A stretch of 64,000 nucleotides of DNA from Leptodactylus fallax (lineage: Eukaryota; Chordata; Amphibia; Anura; Leptodactylidae), in NCBI GenBank assembly GCA_947044405.1, contig CAMRHE010000157.1, forward strand, positions 3,486,501 to 3,550,500, written 5' to 3'. This document shows positions 38,340-49,719 of this stretch, one piece after another (position 1 is the stretch's first letter; each line of letters begins with the position of its first letter). The notes under the pieces are model-generated. The model ran no database searches, had not been told where the DNA came from, and was given only the letters and a program-made list of their open reading frames with translations. The position numbers and the translations under genes are program-made.

Positions 38340-40750
38340 AGGACAATAACAGATATTTTGATTTAGTGACTGCTGCCCTTGTGTATAAGGGAACTTAATA
38401 TATTAGCCTCTGCTACCCACAAGGGCTATTGCTATGGGGCAGTAATTGTACCCAGTTTGCCATATCTGAAGATGTGCTATACATTTTTATACTGGTGTAT
38501 ACTGTACCTGCATCCAATTGAAAAAGACATAGAGATAAGACTGATAGTTGAATTTCCAGTAAACCAATCTAAGGTGCTTTAATAACGTAAATTGCAAGAG
38601 AATTTCACCAAATGTGGCACCAGAGCCAGATTCTGGGGAGAAAAGTGCTTATCACTTCTGCTGATTATGAAAGTAAAGGACATTTAGAAACACTATAAGA
38701 ATCCAAAGCAAATATAAAAAAAAAGGATATCACGTCATAGATCAGTAAAATCTCATTTGTATACAATTTGCAGGAACCTGACCACGTTAACATAAAATAA
38801 AAAAACTTTATCTTGAAATAGAATACAAATAAACAAGAGAGGCAAATAATAAGACAGAAAATACTGAACCCAGTAATTAGAAAATTGCTAACTCCGGGAA
38901 CAGATAAATATAGGCTTAACATGGACATCCTGAATGGTAGTGAACGAACAAAGCACAAATATAAAAAGATGCAGTATTTTACTAAAATAGAAGGTTCTAC
39001 TATAAACGGAAACTCCAATTTCCACTGAGATACTGAATATGTTGATGTGTGGTCTTACTGAAAGTAGAAGGCATCTCAAGATAGAATGGAGAATGAAACC
39101 TGCAAGCAGTGACATAAATTCTAGCCTTTACATAAGCTGCCTTACCTGCTAGATATTGCTTTTAGACACAGGGCATTAAGGGGTCAATGTCCTATGGCTA
39201 CTATCCATTCTCATTACATTATCTCACATCTAGGAAGTTTTGCCCTATTTTACTGCATACAAATAACCTCAACAATAATTTTTTTTATCTAATGTCCTTA
39301 ACTTACTACGTTCATTGCATCCCTATGCACTTTAATCCTATGTGGGTGCTGGTTAGATGACTTATATGTATTCCCAATTATACACACTGGTGTACTTTGT
39401 ACCAATTGAGGCAATTTGTTAATATTAGCTAATACTCAGGCCATGTAAAGATGCACCAAGCTCATCAAAGGGATCATGCTGGATGGTAAATTTGTTGCAT
39501 TTTTACACTTTTAACATCTATTAGTTGGCTTACTTTGGTGCATTAAGAAATACCCCTTTACTGCTAAACCATGCTCCTTGTCAAGTGAGGTGCAAAAAGT
39601 GTCTAAAACTCATAATAAATGCAGTGCATAGCATGTATATGAGTTCTGTGGCCCCAAATAAGCCAGAATACTGGTGCATTTAGCTTTGTAGGTCTATTCT
39701 GTCACTCTCCTCAACCTCATACTGGACTTGACAGTCATCTTCTGTCCAAACAGTCACAATGTAGTGACATATGGTCTTCCTAATATACCAGTTATTTATT
39801 TGACATTGTGCTGCCATAGTGGACTGACATTGCTATAAGATTAATACACCTGAGTAGAAATAGGGAAACCCAGCCAAACAACTGGAGAAAGCATCCAACC
39901 TTACAAGTCATAAAAGATTAGATACACAGCTATTTAGATACTATTATCTGTCATACTAATGGTTACCTTGGTAATGCTTTCAAACAAGGTGTATAATCCA
40001 GACCATACCTGACCATGGCACATATGAGGCCATCACCACTATCACACCATGTTGAAGGTTGTTCACTTATTATTTGGGAAAAGTGTTTTAAGTATAGTGA
40101 GAACCCAAAGGTGAACAAAAGTCTATTCTGTTGGCCTCTGTATCTTTTTCACCTTTACAAGCTAGGTTTCATCTACTATAATGTTTCGCTCTGCAGCCAA
40201 GTTTCATTGTGTGTTTACTGAATCCGTGAACACATTGCACCGTATGCAAGTTGTCCATTGGGCAACATTATAATACATCACTGTTGTAATAACAGAACTT
40301 TTAATTAAAGTCACATTAACCGCAGCTTTAAAAGTAAATGTGAAGTGTTCTAGAGGGTTTGGTAAACAGTCTGCATCATACTTGTATGAGATCCAAAGAC
40401 AAGGCAGTGTGGAACTGAATTTGCAATGAAATAAAGAGGACAGTTTTAAGTGAAAATATTGAATATGATTTCCTTCCCTAAGTGTTTCTTCCCATGAAAA
40501 ACCTCCACCACTGATTTTATCAAAAGAACATGACAAAATACAGCAGCATGCAGCATAATTTTGTCAGGTAAAATGAGGGACACCATTACTGAAACCCATC
40601 AGACCCAATTATAGTCAATAGGATGCAGTGGATGCTGTTGGTATCCACCATGTAACTGATCTGACACTGCTGTCTCTTTTGTTGTTCTGTTCCTATGATC
40701 ATGCAGAACATTAGAAATAAAGAACACAGATGTGACCATAGCCTTACAGG
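38340..40750. other. No gene recognised
   Basis: The longest frame (117 codons, minus strand, 38665-39018) is a string of hydrophobic residues caused by A/T-rich DNA and lacks family features. 39480-39630 loosely resembles 3660-3930. Nothing else. Confidence 0.4.
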
Positions 40751-40754
40751 GGCA

Positions 40755-41200
40755 TTTAAAGAAGACCTTTCACTACCTCAACCAACTCCAGTTCTTAATA
40801 TCTGTTAATAGGTGCTGCTCCACTGATTCCGGCACAACTGAAATTTTTTTATCTAGCCCACACCATTCCTGAGCAATCAGTGCTGTTAATTTTGGTCCCT
40901 GATATGCTATTTAGACCCTGTACTGTCAGTACGGTGGTGTCAGGTAGGAGCAGACAAGGGGTGTGATTCTGAGCTCTTACACTGGCTGCCTCTGATTCAA
41001 GCTCTGAATCACTCCCACCTGCCTGATACTGCCCTTCTGACATCACAGAGCTTAAATAGCACATCAGGCACCAAAAATAACTACGCTTGTTACTCAGGAA
41101 CGGTGGGAGCTACAGAGAAAATTTTAACTGCGCTGGAATTGGACCTATTAACAGATGCTAAGAACTTGAATTGGTGGAGGTTATGAAAGGTCCTCTTTAA
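40755..41200. mobile_element. TTAA-type fold-back MITE, family A copy 4
   Basis: Left TTAAAGAAGACCTTTCAC, right GTTATGAAAGGTCCTCTTTAA. Interior arms match copies 1-3. It abuts the next MITE and shares TTAA 41197-41200 with it. Confidence 0.8.
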
Positions 41201-41598
41201 AGAGAGTCTACCACCTTGCCCAACATATTCAATTGTCACCACTGCATTACAGAGCAGTTGAGGCAGTTGGTGCACTGGGGGGCAGGCTTTCAGCCCTGGG
41301 GGCACGGATCTTGCTACTCAAGTTGAATGGGTTGAAGTTATATCAGTGGGAGGTTCAACTCTCATTGCACACGGTGGAGCAGGCAGGAGATGGTAGGGGT
41401 CTGAACAGAAAGAGTAGTGCTTGGGGGAGCTAAAGGCCCCAGTGCACCAACTGCCTCATTTGCATAAGTCTTCACAGTTGTTTTTCTCCAAATCTATAAA
41501 AGTGACATACATAACAGAGGCATGTTGTTTATCACTGTATTGTGCTTTGTAACACAGTGGTGGCAGATGAATATGCTTGGGGAAGTGGTAGACTACCT
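41201..41598. mobile_element. TTAA-flanked MITE, family B copy 2
   Basis: Begins AGAGAGTCTACCACC after TTAA 41197-41200 and ends GGTAGACTACCT before TTAA 41599-41602. Interior CTTTCAGCCCTGGGGGC and CAGTGCACCAACTGCCTCAT/GAGGCAGTTGGTGCACTG form inverted arms. Copy 1 is at 25100-25588. Confidence 0.8.
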
Positions 41599-41602
41599 TT
41601 AA

Positions 41603-42153
41603 CCCCTCCGCCATACTATTACGGAGGATGTCAGGTATTTAAATGTGGCGGCCGCTCAGGAGATGAATGGCTGCCATAGCCACCACTGATTCCGAGCTTT
41701 AAGGTCCCTGGTGCTTCAGTCAGTGCTGACCGAGGCTTCATTTTGGGGAGGATTGCTGATCCCTGGAATGAGAACCCGGAGCTAGCGATCCATTGCCATG
41801 ACAGCCAGGAGCCTATTGAAGGCTTGCAGGCTTGTCTCTGCATTTCTTCCATTACAGGCTGCTCTATGCAGACAGTAATAGAAGAGCTGGTATTTTGCAA
41901 TGCATTAGCATTGTAATGCATTGAATTAGTAATCAGACCCCCTGGGGTTCATGACCCCCTGGGGGTATATTAATTACAGTATAAAAAAAAATATAAGAAA
42001 AATTAAAAATAATAAAAAATTCGAATTATCCCACTTTCCCTAGAATACATAGAAAAGTAAAAAATTACTGTGAAACACATACACATTAGGTATACCTGTG
42101 TCTAAAAATGCCCAATCTAGAAACTTATAAAAGGGGTAAAAGGATTTACTGTT
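41603..42153. repeat. Unclassified AT-rich interspersed repeat
   Basis: Starts CCCCTCCGCCATACTATTACGG, then GGGGTTCATGACCCCCTGGG and an A-rich block with CCACTTTCCCTAGAAT. The order parallels 575-917. Non-coding. The family-2 Tc1 element inserted at its right side. Confidence 0.5.
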
Positions 42154-42469
42154 TACAGTGGGGAAAAAAGTATTTAGTCATCAATTATACAAGTTCTCCC
42201 ACTTAAAAAGATGAGGCCGGCCTGTAATTGACATCATAGGTTGACCTCAACTATGAGAGACAAAATGAGAAAACATATAGTATCTAGAAAATCACATTGT
42301 CTGATTTTTTAAGAATTTATTTGCAAATTATGGTGGAAAATAAGTATTTGGTCACCTACAAACAAGCAAGATTTCTGGCTCTCACAGACCTGTAACTTCT
42401 TCTTTAAGAGGCTCCTCTGTCCTCCACTCATTACCTGTAGTAATGGCACCTGTTTGACATTGTTATCAG

Positions 42470-42477
42470 TATAAAAG
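42470..42477 (+). promoter_or_regulatory. TATA box of the family-2 transposase
   Basis: TATAAAAG lies 43 bp before the ATG at 42521. The same box is kept in the reverse copy (17836-17843), which suggests selection for it while the family was active. Confidence 0.6.
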
Positions 42478-42520
42478 ACACCTGTCCACAACCTCAAACA
42501 GTCACACTCCAAACTCCACT

Positions 42521-43543
42521 ATGGTGAAGACCAAAGAGCTGTGGAAGGATACCAGAAACAAAATTGTAGACCTGCACCAGGCTGGGAAGACTGAATATGC
42601 AATAGGCAAGCAGCTTGGTGTGAAGAAATCAACTGTGGGAGCAATAATTAGAAAATGGAAGACATACAAGACCACTGATAATCTCCCTCGATCAGGGGCT
42701 CCACGCAAGATCTCACCCGGTGGGGTCAAAATGATCACAAGAACGGTGAGCAAAAATCCCAGAACCACACGGGGGGACCTAGTGAATGACTTGCAGAAAG
42801 CTGGGACTAACGTAACAAAGGCTACCGCCAGTAACACACTATGCCACCAGGGACTCAGATCCTGCAGTGCCAGACGTGTCCCCCTGCTTAAGTCAGTACA
42901 TATCTGGGCCCGTCTGAAGTTTTCTAGAGAGCATTTGGATGTTCCAGAAGAGTATTGGCAGAATGTCATATGGTCAGATGAAACCAAAGTAGAACTGTTT
43001 GGTAGAAACACATCTCGTCGTGTTTGGAGGAGAGTGAATGCTGAGTTGCATCCAAAGAACACCATACCTACTGTGAAGCATGGGGGTGGCAACATCATGC
43101 TTTGGGGCTGTTTCTCTGCAAAGGAACCAGGACGACTGATCCGTGTACTTGAAAAAATGATTGGGGCCATGTATCGTGAGATTTTGAGTGCAAACCTCCT
43201 TCCATCAGCAAGGGCATTGAAGATGAAATGTGGCTGGGTCTTTCAGCATGACAGTGATCCCAAGCACACCGCTAGGGCAACGAAGGAGTGGCTTCGTAAG
43301 AAGCATTTCAAAGTCCTGGAGTGGCCTAGCCAGTCTCCAGATCTCAACCCCATAGAAAACCTTTGGAGGGAGTTGAAAGTTCCTGTTGCCCAGCGACAGC
43401 CCCAAAACATCACTGCTCTAGAGGAGATCTGCATGGAGGAATGGGCCAACATACCAGCAGCAGTGTGTGCCAACCTTGTGAAGACTTACAGAAAACGTTT
43501 GACCTCTGTCATTGCCAACAAAGGATATATAACGAAGTATTGA
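42521..43543 (+). CDS. Tc1-like DDE transposase, intact 340-residue frame
   Basis: This enzyme would bind the inverted ends and cut and paste the element into TA sites in the nucleus. The ATG gives [10 protein letters not shown], the usual start of the family and the first ATG after the TATA box. Residues 1-110 form the paired-like DNA-binding region: first helix-turn-helix about 10-50, a basic linker RSGAPRK (57-63), a second helical part 70-110. The catalytic core has WSDETK with D153, a glycine-rich box [12 protein letters not shown] (188-199), QHDSDPKHT with D244 and [11 protein letters not shown] with E279. The 34 residues between D244 and E279 give DD34E. Length and triad positions agree with what I recall for Sleeping Beauty-type enzymes. 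One oddity: residue 245 is Ser where Asn is usual, and the sibling at 16771-17792 has Asn. Stop TGA at 43541-43543. Coding potential is clear; activity is unproven. Confidence 0.95.
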   Translation: MVKTKELWKDTRNKIVDLHQAGKTEYAIGKQLGVKKSTVGAIIRKWKTYKTTDNLPRSGAPRKISPGGVKMITRTVSKNPRTTRGDLVNDLQKAGTNVTKATASNTLCHQGLRSCSARRVPLLKSVHIWARLKFSREHLDVPEEYWQNVIWSDETKVELFGRNTSRRVWRRVNAELHPKNTIPTVKHGGGNIMLWGCFSAKEPGRLIRVLEKMIGAMYREILSANLLPSARALKMKCGWVFQHDSDPKHTARATKEWLRKKHFKVLEWPSQSPDLNPIENLWRELKVPVAQRQPQNITALEEICMEEWANIPAAVCANLVKTYRKRLTSVIANKGYITKY

Positions 43544-43759
43544 GATTAACTTTTGTTATTGACCAAATACTTATTTTCCACCATAATTTGCAAATAAATT
43601 CTTTAAAAATCAGACAATGTGATTTTCTGGATTTGTTTTCTCATTTTGTCTCTCATAGTTGAGGTCTACCTATGATGACAATTACAGGCCTCTCTCATCT
43701 TTTTAAGTGGGAGAACTTGCAGAATTGGTGGCTGACTAAATACTTTTTTCCCCACTGTA

Positions 43760-44015
43760 CATTTATCTATTAATTTGCTGCAAATCCATACAAATCTGTG
43801 GGAGATAAAGTGAGAGCACTCTCAGTCATGTGAGGGCTTTTCCCATAGTTGTCATTGAGTTGGAACGACAACTCCATAGTTCTCTTTACCACAAATGTGT
43901 CAGTGCAGAGGAAGTGAAACTAACATCAGTCTAACATTTATGTCAACTAGTGATGGTCAAACCAGGCAAAATTCGTCTCGCAAATACTCGCAAGTTTTGG
44001 TTTGAACTGAAAGTG
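43760..44015. other. No gene recognised
   Basis: Non-coding spacer. Confidence 0.4.
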
Positions 44016-44215
44016 TTATTATTATATTCTGGGGGTCTCTTCAGACCCCAGAGTATAATAATCAAAGGCCCAGGGGAAGTGTGGAAAAATAATAAATAGC
44101 TCATACTCACCTTTCCGAGGCTCCACGGTGGCATCCAATCTACTTTTCTTGCTTCTTCCTGCCTATTCTGAAGGGAGATCAGAGTGTTATAACCCCAGAG
44201 TATAATAACAATACA
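44016..44215. mobile_element. GAGTATAATA fold-back MITE, copy 4 (short)
   Basis: TATTATTATATTCTGGGGGTCTCTTCAGACCCCAGAGTATAATAATC at left, CATACTCACCTTTCC, and a right end ACCCCAGAGTATAATAACA. No minisatellite is attached here, unlike copies 1 and 2. Confidence 0.65.
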
Positions 44216-44555
44216 TGGTCGGTGAACTTATCACATGAATAGATGATAAATGGTAATGATTAAGGGAACCTCCCATCTCTCCCCGTTTGGTAGATGTCTG
44301 TACCATCACATGATGGACACCTAAAACCATCTCCCATTCCTAATTGGACAGCATCGCTTGTGCCTTACAGGTCAGTAATGTCACCCTCACTTGTCACGTG
44401 GCCTGTTTTTAGTTCAGTCCTATTTAGGTGCTTGGTATTCAGTGCTGAGATCTCATTCACCCGAAAAATGTGGTCTTCAAATTACTTATTGGGGGGAGGG
44501 GGTTCCTGGATGTCCTAAGGACGAATCATCAATATTAACATCCCAGAAAACCCCT
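44216..44555. mobile_element. AAAGGGGTT-family MITE remnant, right end only
   Basis: Right terminus ATCAATATTAACATCCCAGAAAACCCCTTTA at 44528-44556; the rest is too diverged to bound. It directly abuts the next MITE. Confidence 0.45.
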
Positions 44556-44785
44556 TTAGGCCGGGGCCCCACGTTGCAGAAACACAGCTTTTTTTGTTGC
44601 AGATTTTGCTGCGGTTTTTAGAGCCAAAGCCAAGAATGGCTACAAAAGGAATGGGAAATATACTGTATAGGAAGTTCTTAGACTTCTATCTTCTCCTCAA
44701 TGCACTCCTGGGTTTGGCTCTAAAAAACGCAGCAAAATCTGCAACAAAGAAAGTTGCGTTTCCGCAATGTGGGGCCTTAGCCTAA
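44556..44785. mobile_element. GGCCCCAC-family MITE, copy 2
   Basis: Left TTAGGCCGGGGCCCCACGTTGC, right GCAATGTGGGGCCTTAGCC. Symmetrical interior: TTGTTGCAGATTTTGCTGCG / GCAAAATCTGCAACAAAG. Confidence 0.8.
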
Positions 44786-44789
44786 ATGT

Positions 44790-45448
44790 TCAATCATGTT
44801 TGTTAGAGCAACATGTTATATTTTAATATTTGGGGTGTAGGAGGATCCTTGTCACCAGATCAATACTTAAACTATGTATCTCAGCATGTGTATCCTCAGC
44901 AGATCCATGTGTATGTATCCTATATAGGACATAAATATATCCCTATTCTCTGACCTTAAATAACAAGGATTCTGGCAAGACAATTCATCCATTATTCATT
45001 GTAGATAAAATGTGCAATTCTCATGAGTTTTCCAGAAATATTGAAACATAATGTTCTAGGATGTATATTGCAAATGCAACATGTCAGATACATTTTATGC
45101 TAAACTGAGAAGAAGGTTATTGCCTAATAAACATGAAAAGCTGGAGTCCAGACTGTTCTAAAGCTAATACAATAATTTCTAACTTACTTTATAAATGAGA
45201 TATACAATTTATTGGTTAACAAAGGTAATAGAACAGTATTTGTAGACATGGTAAGGCTCAATCTCTGCCCAAGTAATAAAACTTATCAGTGCTTATAAAT
45301 GTTCTTGTTTTTATAGGCCTCCAGCACATGGCTATCAGCATGGTACAGATCTGCAGTACGACCTCAGTAGAAATGCCTGACAGCATACTAGTCCCCTGAT
45401 GATCCAGTAGTAACTGGGGAAATGCAGAGGGACGGTGCTCTATCTTAG
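44790..45448. other. No gene recognised
   Basis: Non-coding up to the LTR. The 128-codon minus-strand frame at 45258-45644 overlaps the LTR start and is not a protein gene. Confidence 0.4.
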
Positions 45449-46204
45449 TGTAACATCTCTGCCTGTTCGGGTCTCTGCGCCACCCTATGCTCGCATGCTG
45501 TGGCAAAGGAGGCGTGTTTAGTTTGATTCCTTGTGTAGGTGTAACATCCTTGCCTGTCCGGGCTTTGGCGCCGTCCTCCGGGCGCACGCTGCGGCGCAGG
45601 AGGCGTGCCCGGTTGTGATTCTTTTTCTTGTACTGTCTGAACACTGTCCTATTCCCTCACCTCCTTAATTGATTTTCCACCACGCCCTTCTCCTTCACCT
45701 TGCTCTCCCCCTGCTCCACTAAGAGTTAACTTTAGTCCTGCCTTGGTGATTGACAGCCTATTCTCCTATCAAGTCTGAGGCGGGTTCTTTCTCCCTATTT
45801 ATTGTTTGCCCACTTTCCTATGGGCGCCTGCTATTGCATTTCGCTTACTGGCTATACTTCTTGTTATTTGTTACCTGCTCTTCTGATTTTCTGACCACTG
45901 GCTTTGACTTTGACTATTCTCTTGGATCTCGATTCTGTGCTGCATTGCTCGATTGTTACTGACCCCTTGGCTAGCTGACCTCCCTTTGTTGTTGTGCGTC
46001 TTGTCTGCGTTCTGTGTGATCACTTATTATAAGGAGGGACTGTCGACGAGTTGCTGGCTGTCACCTAGGACAGATCGGGCAAGTTAGCCAGGGACAGTGG
46101 GGGGGGGGGGGATTCAGCTTAGTGTCCACTGTCTCGTTGTGCCCCCTCCCCCCTAAGTTCTACAGCAGCTTCTGGGGAATCGCTCCTCTAGTGATTCCCT
46201 TACA
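45449..46204 (+). mobile_element. LTR copy 1 of a Ty3/gypsy-like element, with a duplicated 5' block
   Basis: Begins TGTAACATC and ends CCCTTACA, an inverted TGTAA/TTACA pair as in LTRs. The first 91 bp or so (45449-45539) are repeated in diverged form from 45540, so the true LTR start is either 45449 or 45540. Its downstream part is repeated in order at 46205-46780: GTCTGAACACTGTCCTA, GTGATTGACAGC, CTTGGCTAGCTGACC, CCTAGGACAGAT, GAATCGCTCCTCTAG. Confidence 0.75.
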
Positions 46205-46780
46205 GTAGGTTTCTTGTTGCTCAGTCTGAACACTGTCCTAATACCTCCTGTCTGTAATTGAATTTCAGCCACACCCGTCTCTTGCATCTTTGTTTCTCTC
46301 TGCTCCTCTAATAGTTAATCTCAGCCTTGCCTGTGTGATTGACAGCTTGTCTACCAATCCAGTCTGGGCAGGTCCTGTCTTTCTATAAACAGGTTGGTAG
46401 CCCTCACATGGTCACTGGTTATTGCTTCTGCGTACCTGCCTTTACTCCATGCTGTTTTGTTACCTGTATTCCTATTTCTGACCTCTGGCCTTGATTTTTG
46501 ACTATTCTCTTGGACTTTGATTCTGTACTGCATTACTCGTCTGTTACTGAACCCTTGGCTAGCTGACCTGCCTTTTTGTTGTTCGTCCTGTCTGCGTTCT
46601 GTGTTGTCACCTATTTTAGGTAGGGCCTGTCGACCAGTTGCTGCTGTCGCCTAGGACAGATAGGCAAGTTTGCCAGGGACAGTGGGGGGGTTCAGCTTGG
46701 GGCTCCCTGTCTTGTTCTGCCCCTCCCCCCAGGGTTCTGCAGCAGCACTGAGGAATCGCTCCTCTAGCGATTCCCTTACA
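46205..46780 (+). mobile_element. LTR copy 2, truncated at its 5' end, next to gag
   Basis: Collinear with 45621-46204 but lacks about 80 bp at the start, including TGTAAC. It ends GATTCCCTTACA. A TATAAA at 46384-46389 fits an LTR promoter. What follows (GAATAACCAGCCC) is not a primer-binding site I recognise. Confidence 0.7.
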
Positions 46781-46835
46781 GAATAACCAGCCCAAAAAAA
46801 AATTACCTTCTACCATTGCTTCCCTCCGGATCAAC

Positions 46836-47310
46836 ATGGATCCTATTCAGGGCCTTGCAGCCAAGATGGAGGATTTGGCAGGCCTGGTAGCTGAGCTAGC
46901 TAAGCAGGTTCAGACCCTTACTGATGCTGCTGTAGAATCCCCAGTTGTTTCAGCCCCTTTCATGGTTAAGATGCTACTCCCGGATCGTTTCTAGGGGGAC
47001 CGAGAAAAATTTGAGACTTTCCGGGAGTCTTGTCGCCTGCATTTCCGGATTAATCCACATGCATCCCAAATGGTGGGAGTAGTTATATCCCTCCTACAGG
47101 GGGATCCACAAGCTTGTGCCCTTAAACTCCTTCCTGGGGCTGAGGAGTGGTCAGATTTTGAAAAAAAAATTTTTGTCTTTGGGGTCTGTATATGCTGATC
47201 CAGACCACATTGGACTTGCAGAATCGCAACTCCTAACCATGCGGCAGGGCAAACGCTCTGCTGAGGAGTACTGCTCAGAATTCCACAAGTGTAGTGTAAC
47301 TGCAGTGTGA
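46836..47310 (+). pseudogene. Ty3/gypsy-like gag, broken
   Basis: gag proteins build the retrotransposon particle. The frame starts MDPIQGLAAKMEDLAG, with a likely coiled coil at residues 5-35 (LAGLVAELAKQVQTL). It has LLPDRF, then an in-frame TAG at 46992-46994 in place of a residue before GDREKFETFRESCRLHF, the conserved gag core. VGVVISLLQGDPQ follows. An A-run near 47160-47169 shifts the frame, and the rest (DPDHIGLAESQLLTMRQGKRSAEEYCSEFHKC) continues in another frame to a stop. No zinc knuckle, protease or reverse transcriptase follows; the element is cut off near 47,520. Family call from gag pattern only. Confidence 0.75.
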
Positions 47311-47728
47311 GTCGGCTCTAAAGGCCGGGGGGGCCCACTGTAAACAAGGCCTATGTGACCATGTTAAGGAGGTCTGGGTTGGTCACCCAGATCCTCCTAC
47401 TCTTGAGCAGGCTTGGCTGTCCGAATTGACCGTAGAATCTGGGAAAATGTTAAAGAGAGAATAGGGTCTGTTTCCTTCAAATTTTCTGTCTCTTCCTCTC
47501 TCTCTCCTGATAAACCCACTTAGATACTGATCTATAGACAGGGGAATTATTGCATGTAGACTTCATTAGGCATCTTTCTGTTAGCTCTGCTTTATGGAGT
47601 ATACTCTTTTCAGAGTGTGCCCTCACTAGGGTGAATTTAAACTCCACTGTAAAAGCAGTTTGAGAATATTTTAGTCTGCTGCAATAAGGTTGGCAGTCTG
47701 CTTACTTTAAACAAATTTGTCTATTTTA
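47311..47728. other. Decayed tail of the retroelement, then nothing recognised
   Basis: Up to about 47520 short phrases such as SFKFSVSSSLSPDKP could be the gag C-terminus; beyond it no similarity is seen. Confidence 0.4.
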
Positions 47729-48078
47729 GGCTGGGGCCCCACATGGCATAAATGCCACGGTTTGCCTGCATCAGAAATGCAGTGGAAAAAAAATGCAGTG
47801 TTTTACAGCTCAAATCCCATCCCCACTTTGCGGTAAAATGTGCGCAGTGGACATGCTGCGATTTCCAAAACCGTTGCAGTTTTGGAAATTGCAGCATATC
47901 AATTATACCTACGGAAACGCTAATGGTTTCCCTATAGGTGTAATTGAAGCAGAAAGTCCACAGAGGAAACCTCTGCGACCTTTCTGTGTAAAGTGATACG
48001 GGAAGAACCACAATGTGTTGCCGTGGTTTTTCCCGCAGGACTTTTTTTCTGCGGGATTCTACGTGGGGCCTTAGCCTA
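47729..48078. mobile_element. GGCCCCAC-family MITE, copy 3
   Basis: Left TTAGGCTGGGGCCCCACATG, right CTACGTGGGGCCTTAGCCTAA. Inner arms CAGTGGACATGCTGCGATTTCCAAAACCG / TTTTGGAAATTGCAGCATATC. Confidence 0.75.
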
Positions 48079-48079
48079 A

Positions 48080-48993
48080 AACAGACTTGAGCAAATCCCT
48101 TGAGACACATTGGAAAATGCCTGCTAAATAAAGTGATTCCCTTTGGATATATACAGGTGGCACTTCAGAAACATGTATAAGCAAATGATTTGATATGAGT
48201 GACCCCTCTACCATAAGAATATATGGGCGTTTTAATGCACTGAGCATTTAATACACATGCATATTTTGATTTTTAGAATTATTAAAAGTTAAGTTTTATG
48301 TATCTTTGAGGCCTTTACCTTTATACCCTAAAAGTTTGAGATAATTGGGATCACCCCTCCATTTTTTGATCCACTCTGAATTAGAAATCTATGGACCCAT
48401 ATACAGTTCCTTCTTGTACCTGTTCATCTCCTGTTTTGTTCCTTGAAAAGCTCCGGTGCTCTGGTCACCCGCAGTTTGCACCCCCAGTCCTTTACTTTCT
48501 TTGGGACCTGATGAGGCTGCTGTATTTACTGTCAAAATCCATGTGTGATGACTGTATAATACTTCCTAAAAGTTGTTTCATCTGATATTATTTTACTCAC
48601 GCTCTCGATTTTTATTGAATACATGGTTATTTTATTAAGGGGCAGAAAAACTTTCAGAAATGATTCTATGTCCTATGCAGCTGACTCTCCATAGAGGATC
48701 TGTTAACACTTTCCACAATACAAACTGCATACCATACAGTACATTATTAAACAGATCTTGTATACTAGGTGAGGGAGGGGATTTAAAAATCCATTTCAGA
48801 ATTGCTATATAATCATTTCTGAAAAGTTTTTCTCAGGCAGGAAAACTATTAAAATGGAGGATACAGTTATCACAAATAGATTTAAGAGCTCTCTTTGAAC
48901 CTATGGAGAGGCACCTGCAAAGGATGCAGCTACATTCTCTATTTTATTGCTTGGGCAGTGTAGTTACAGCAATGTTATAATATTATTTAGGCA
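48080..48993. other. No gene recognised
   Basis: Non-coding, AT-rich. Confidence 0.4.
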
Positions 48994-48995
48994 CA

Positions 48996-49715
48996 GGGCT
49001 GTGGAGTCAGAATCAGGGCCATTTTTGGGTGGAGTAACTTTTTCCGACTACAACTTCAAAATAAAATTATTTTTAATTATATAATACTTTTTTTTACTAC
49101 TTACTTTCATAGTAATTCAACCAGTAGATTTTTTTCCATAAAGGGGTTGTCCAGGATCTGCAGATTTTTGACACTGATGACCTCTCCACAGGATTGATCA
49201 TCAGTATCAGATCATCGGAGTCCGACATCTAAACCCCAACCTGATCAGCTGATGTGGCCGTCTTAAGTCAAGTATACTAAGCATACGGCTAGAAGCAGCC
49301 CTGCTCCTATTCAAGTGAATGGTAGTGGAGCTGCATTTCCAGGCACCACCATTATACTGCATAGACTGGAAGCTCCATGCAGTGTACAGTGTACTGTAAT
49401 GGTGGCCCCTGTAACTGCAGCCTCGCTCTCATTCTCTTCTGGCTGTATACTTAATATATGGCTCCTGGAAGCTGGATCAGCTGATCGGTTTGGGACTCAG
49501 GTGTCAGACCCTGACCAATCTGATACTGTCTAAAGATTATCAGTATCAAAAATCTTCTGATCCTGGACATTCCCTTTAATTAAAGGAGCTTTGTTGCTTC
49601 AGTCTGACCATGGCTGTCAGACATTTATGAGTCTGAGTCAGAGCACGAGAAGGCCTGTGGAAAAATAGAAGAGTCAGAGTTGGAGTTGGGGCTTTGGCCT
49701 TCTGACTGCACTGCC
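48996..49715. mobile_element. hAT-like non-autonomous element split by a MITE
   Basis: Left CACAGGGCTGTGGAGTCAGAATCAG; right AGAGTCAGAGTTGGAGTTGGGG ... ACTGCCCTG. Repeated GAGTC-type motifs at both ends and the terminal CAGGGC / GCCCTG are typical of a frog/fish hAT family. Positions 49141-49579 are a later insertion. Confidence 0.6.
49141..49579. mobile_element. AAAGGGGTTGTCCAGG fold-back MITE, complete, nested
   Basis: Left AAGGGGTTGTCCAGGATC, right GATCCTGGACATTCCCTTTAA. Inner arms TGATCATCAGTATCAGATCATCGG / CCAATCTGATACTGTC and GGAGCTGCATTTCCAGG. TTAA at right, ATAA at left. Confidence 0.75.
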
Positions 49716-49719
49716 CTGC

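Larger units (their letters stand above)
42156..43757 (+). mobile_element. Tc1-like transposon, family 2, complete copy (1,602 bp)
   Basis: Starts CAGTGGGGAAAAAAGTATTT and ends CCCCACTG, flanked by TA at 42154-42155 and 43758-43759. Inverted repeats are about 199 bp (42156-42354; 43560-43757), each with an outer and an inner copy of the AAATAAGTATTTGGTCA-type motif: inner copies at 42333-42354 and 43560-43581. The left repeat is about 4 bp shorter than the right near 42180 (TCATCAATT against TCAGCCACCAATT). A TATA box and an uninterrupted transposase lie between. It is the only Tc1 copy in the window with an open frame throughout. Confidence 0.97.

Noticed and set aside
38665..39018. Membrane protein gene on the minus strand
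   Set aside because: Hydrophobicity follows from A/T-rich codons; no conserved motif, splice signals or neighbours.
42502..43170. 222-codon minus-strand frame antisense to the intact transposase
   Set aside because: Antisense shadow; the same frame also appears opposite the broken sibling, as expected from codon structure.
45258..45644. 128-codon basic protein on the minus strand
   Set aside because: It spans the start of the LTR in antisense and its arginine-rich run comes from the GC-rich LTR block.
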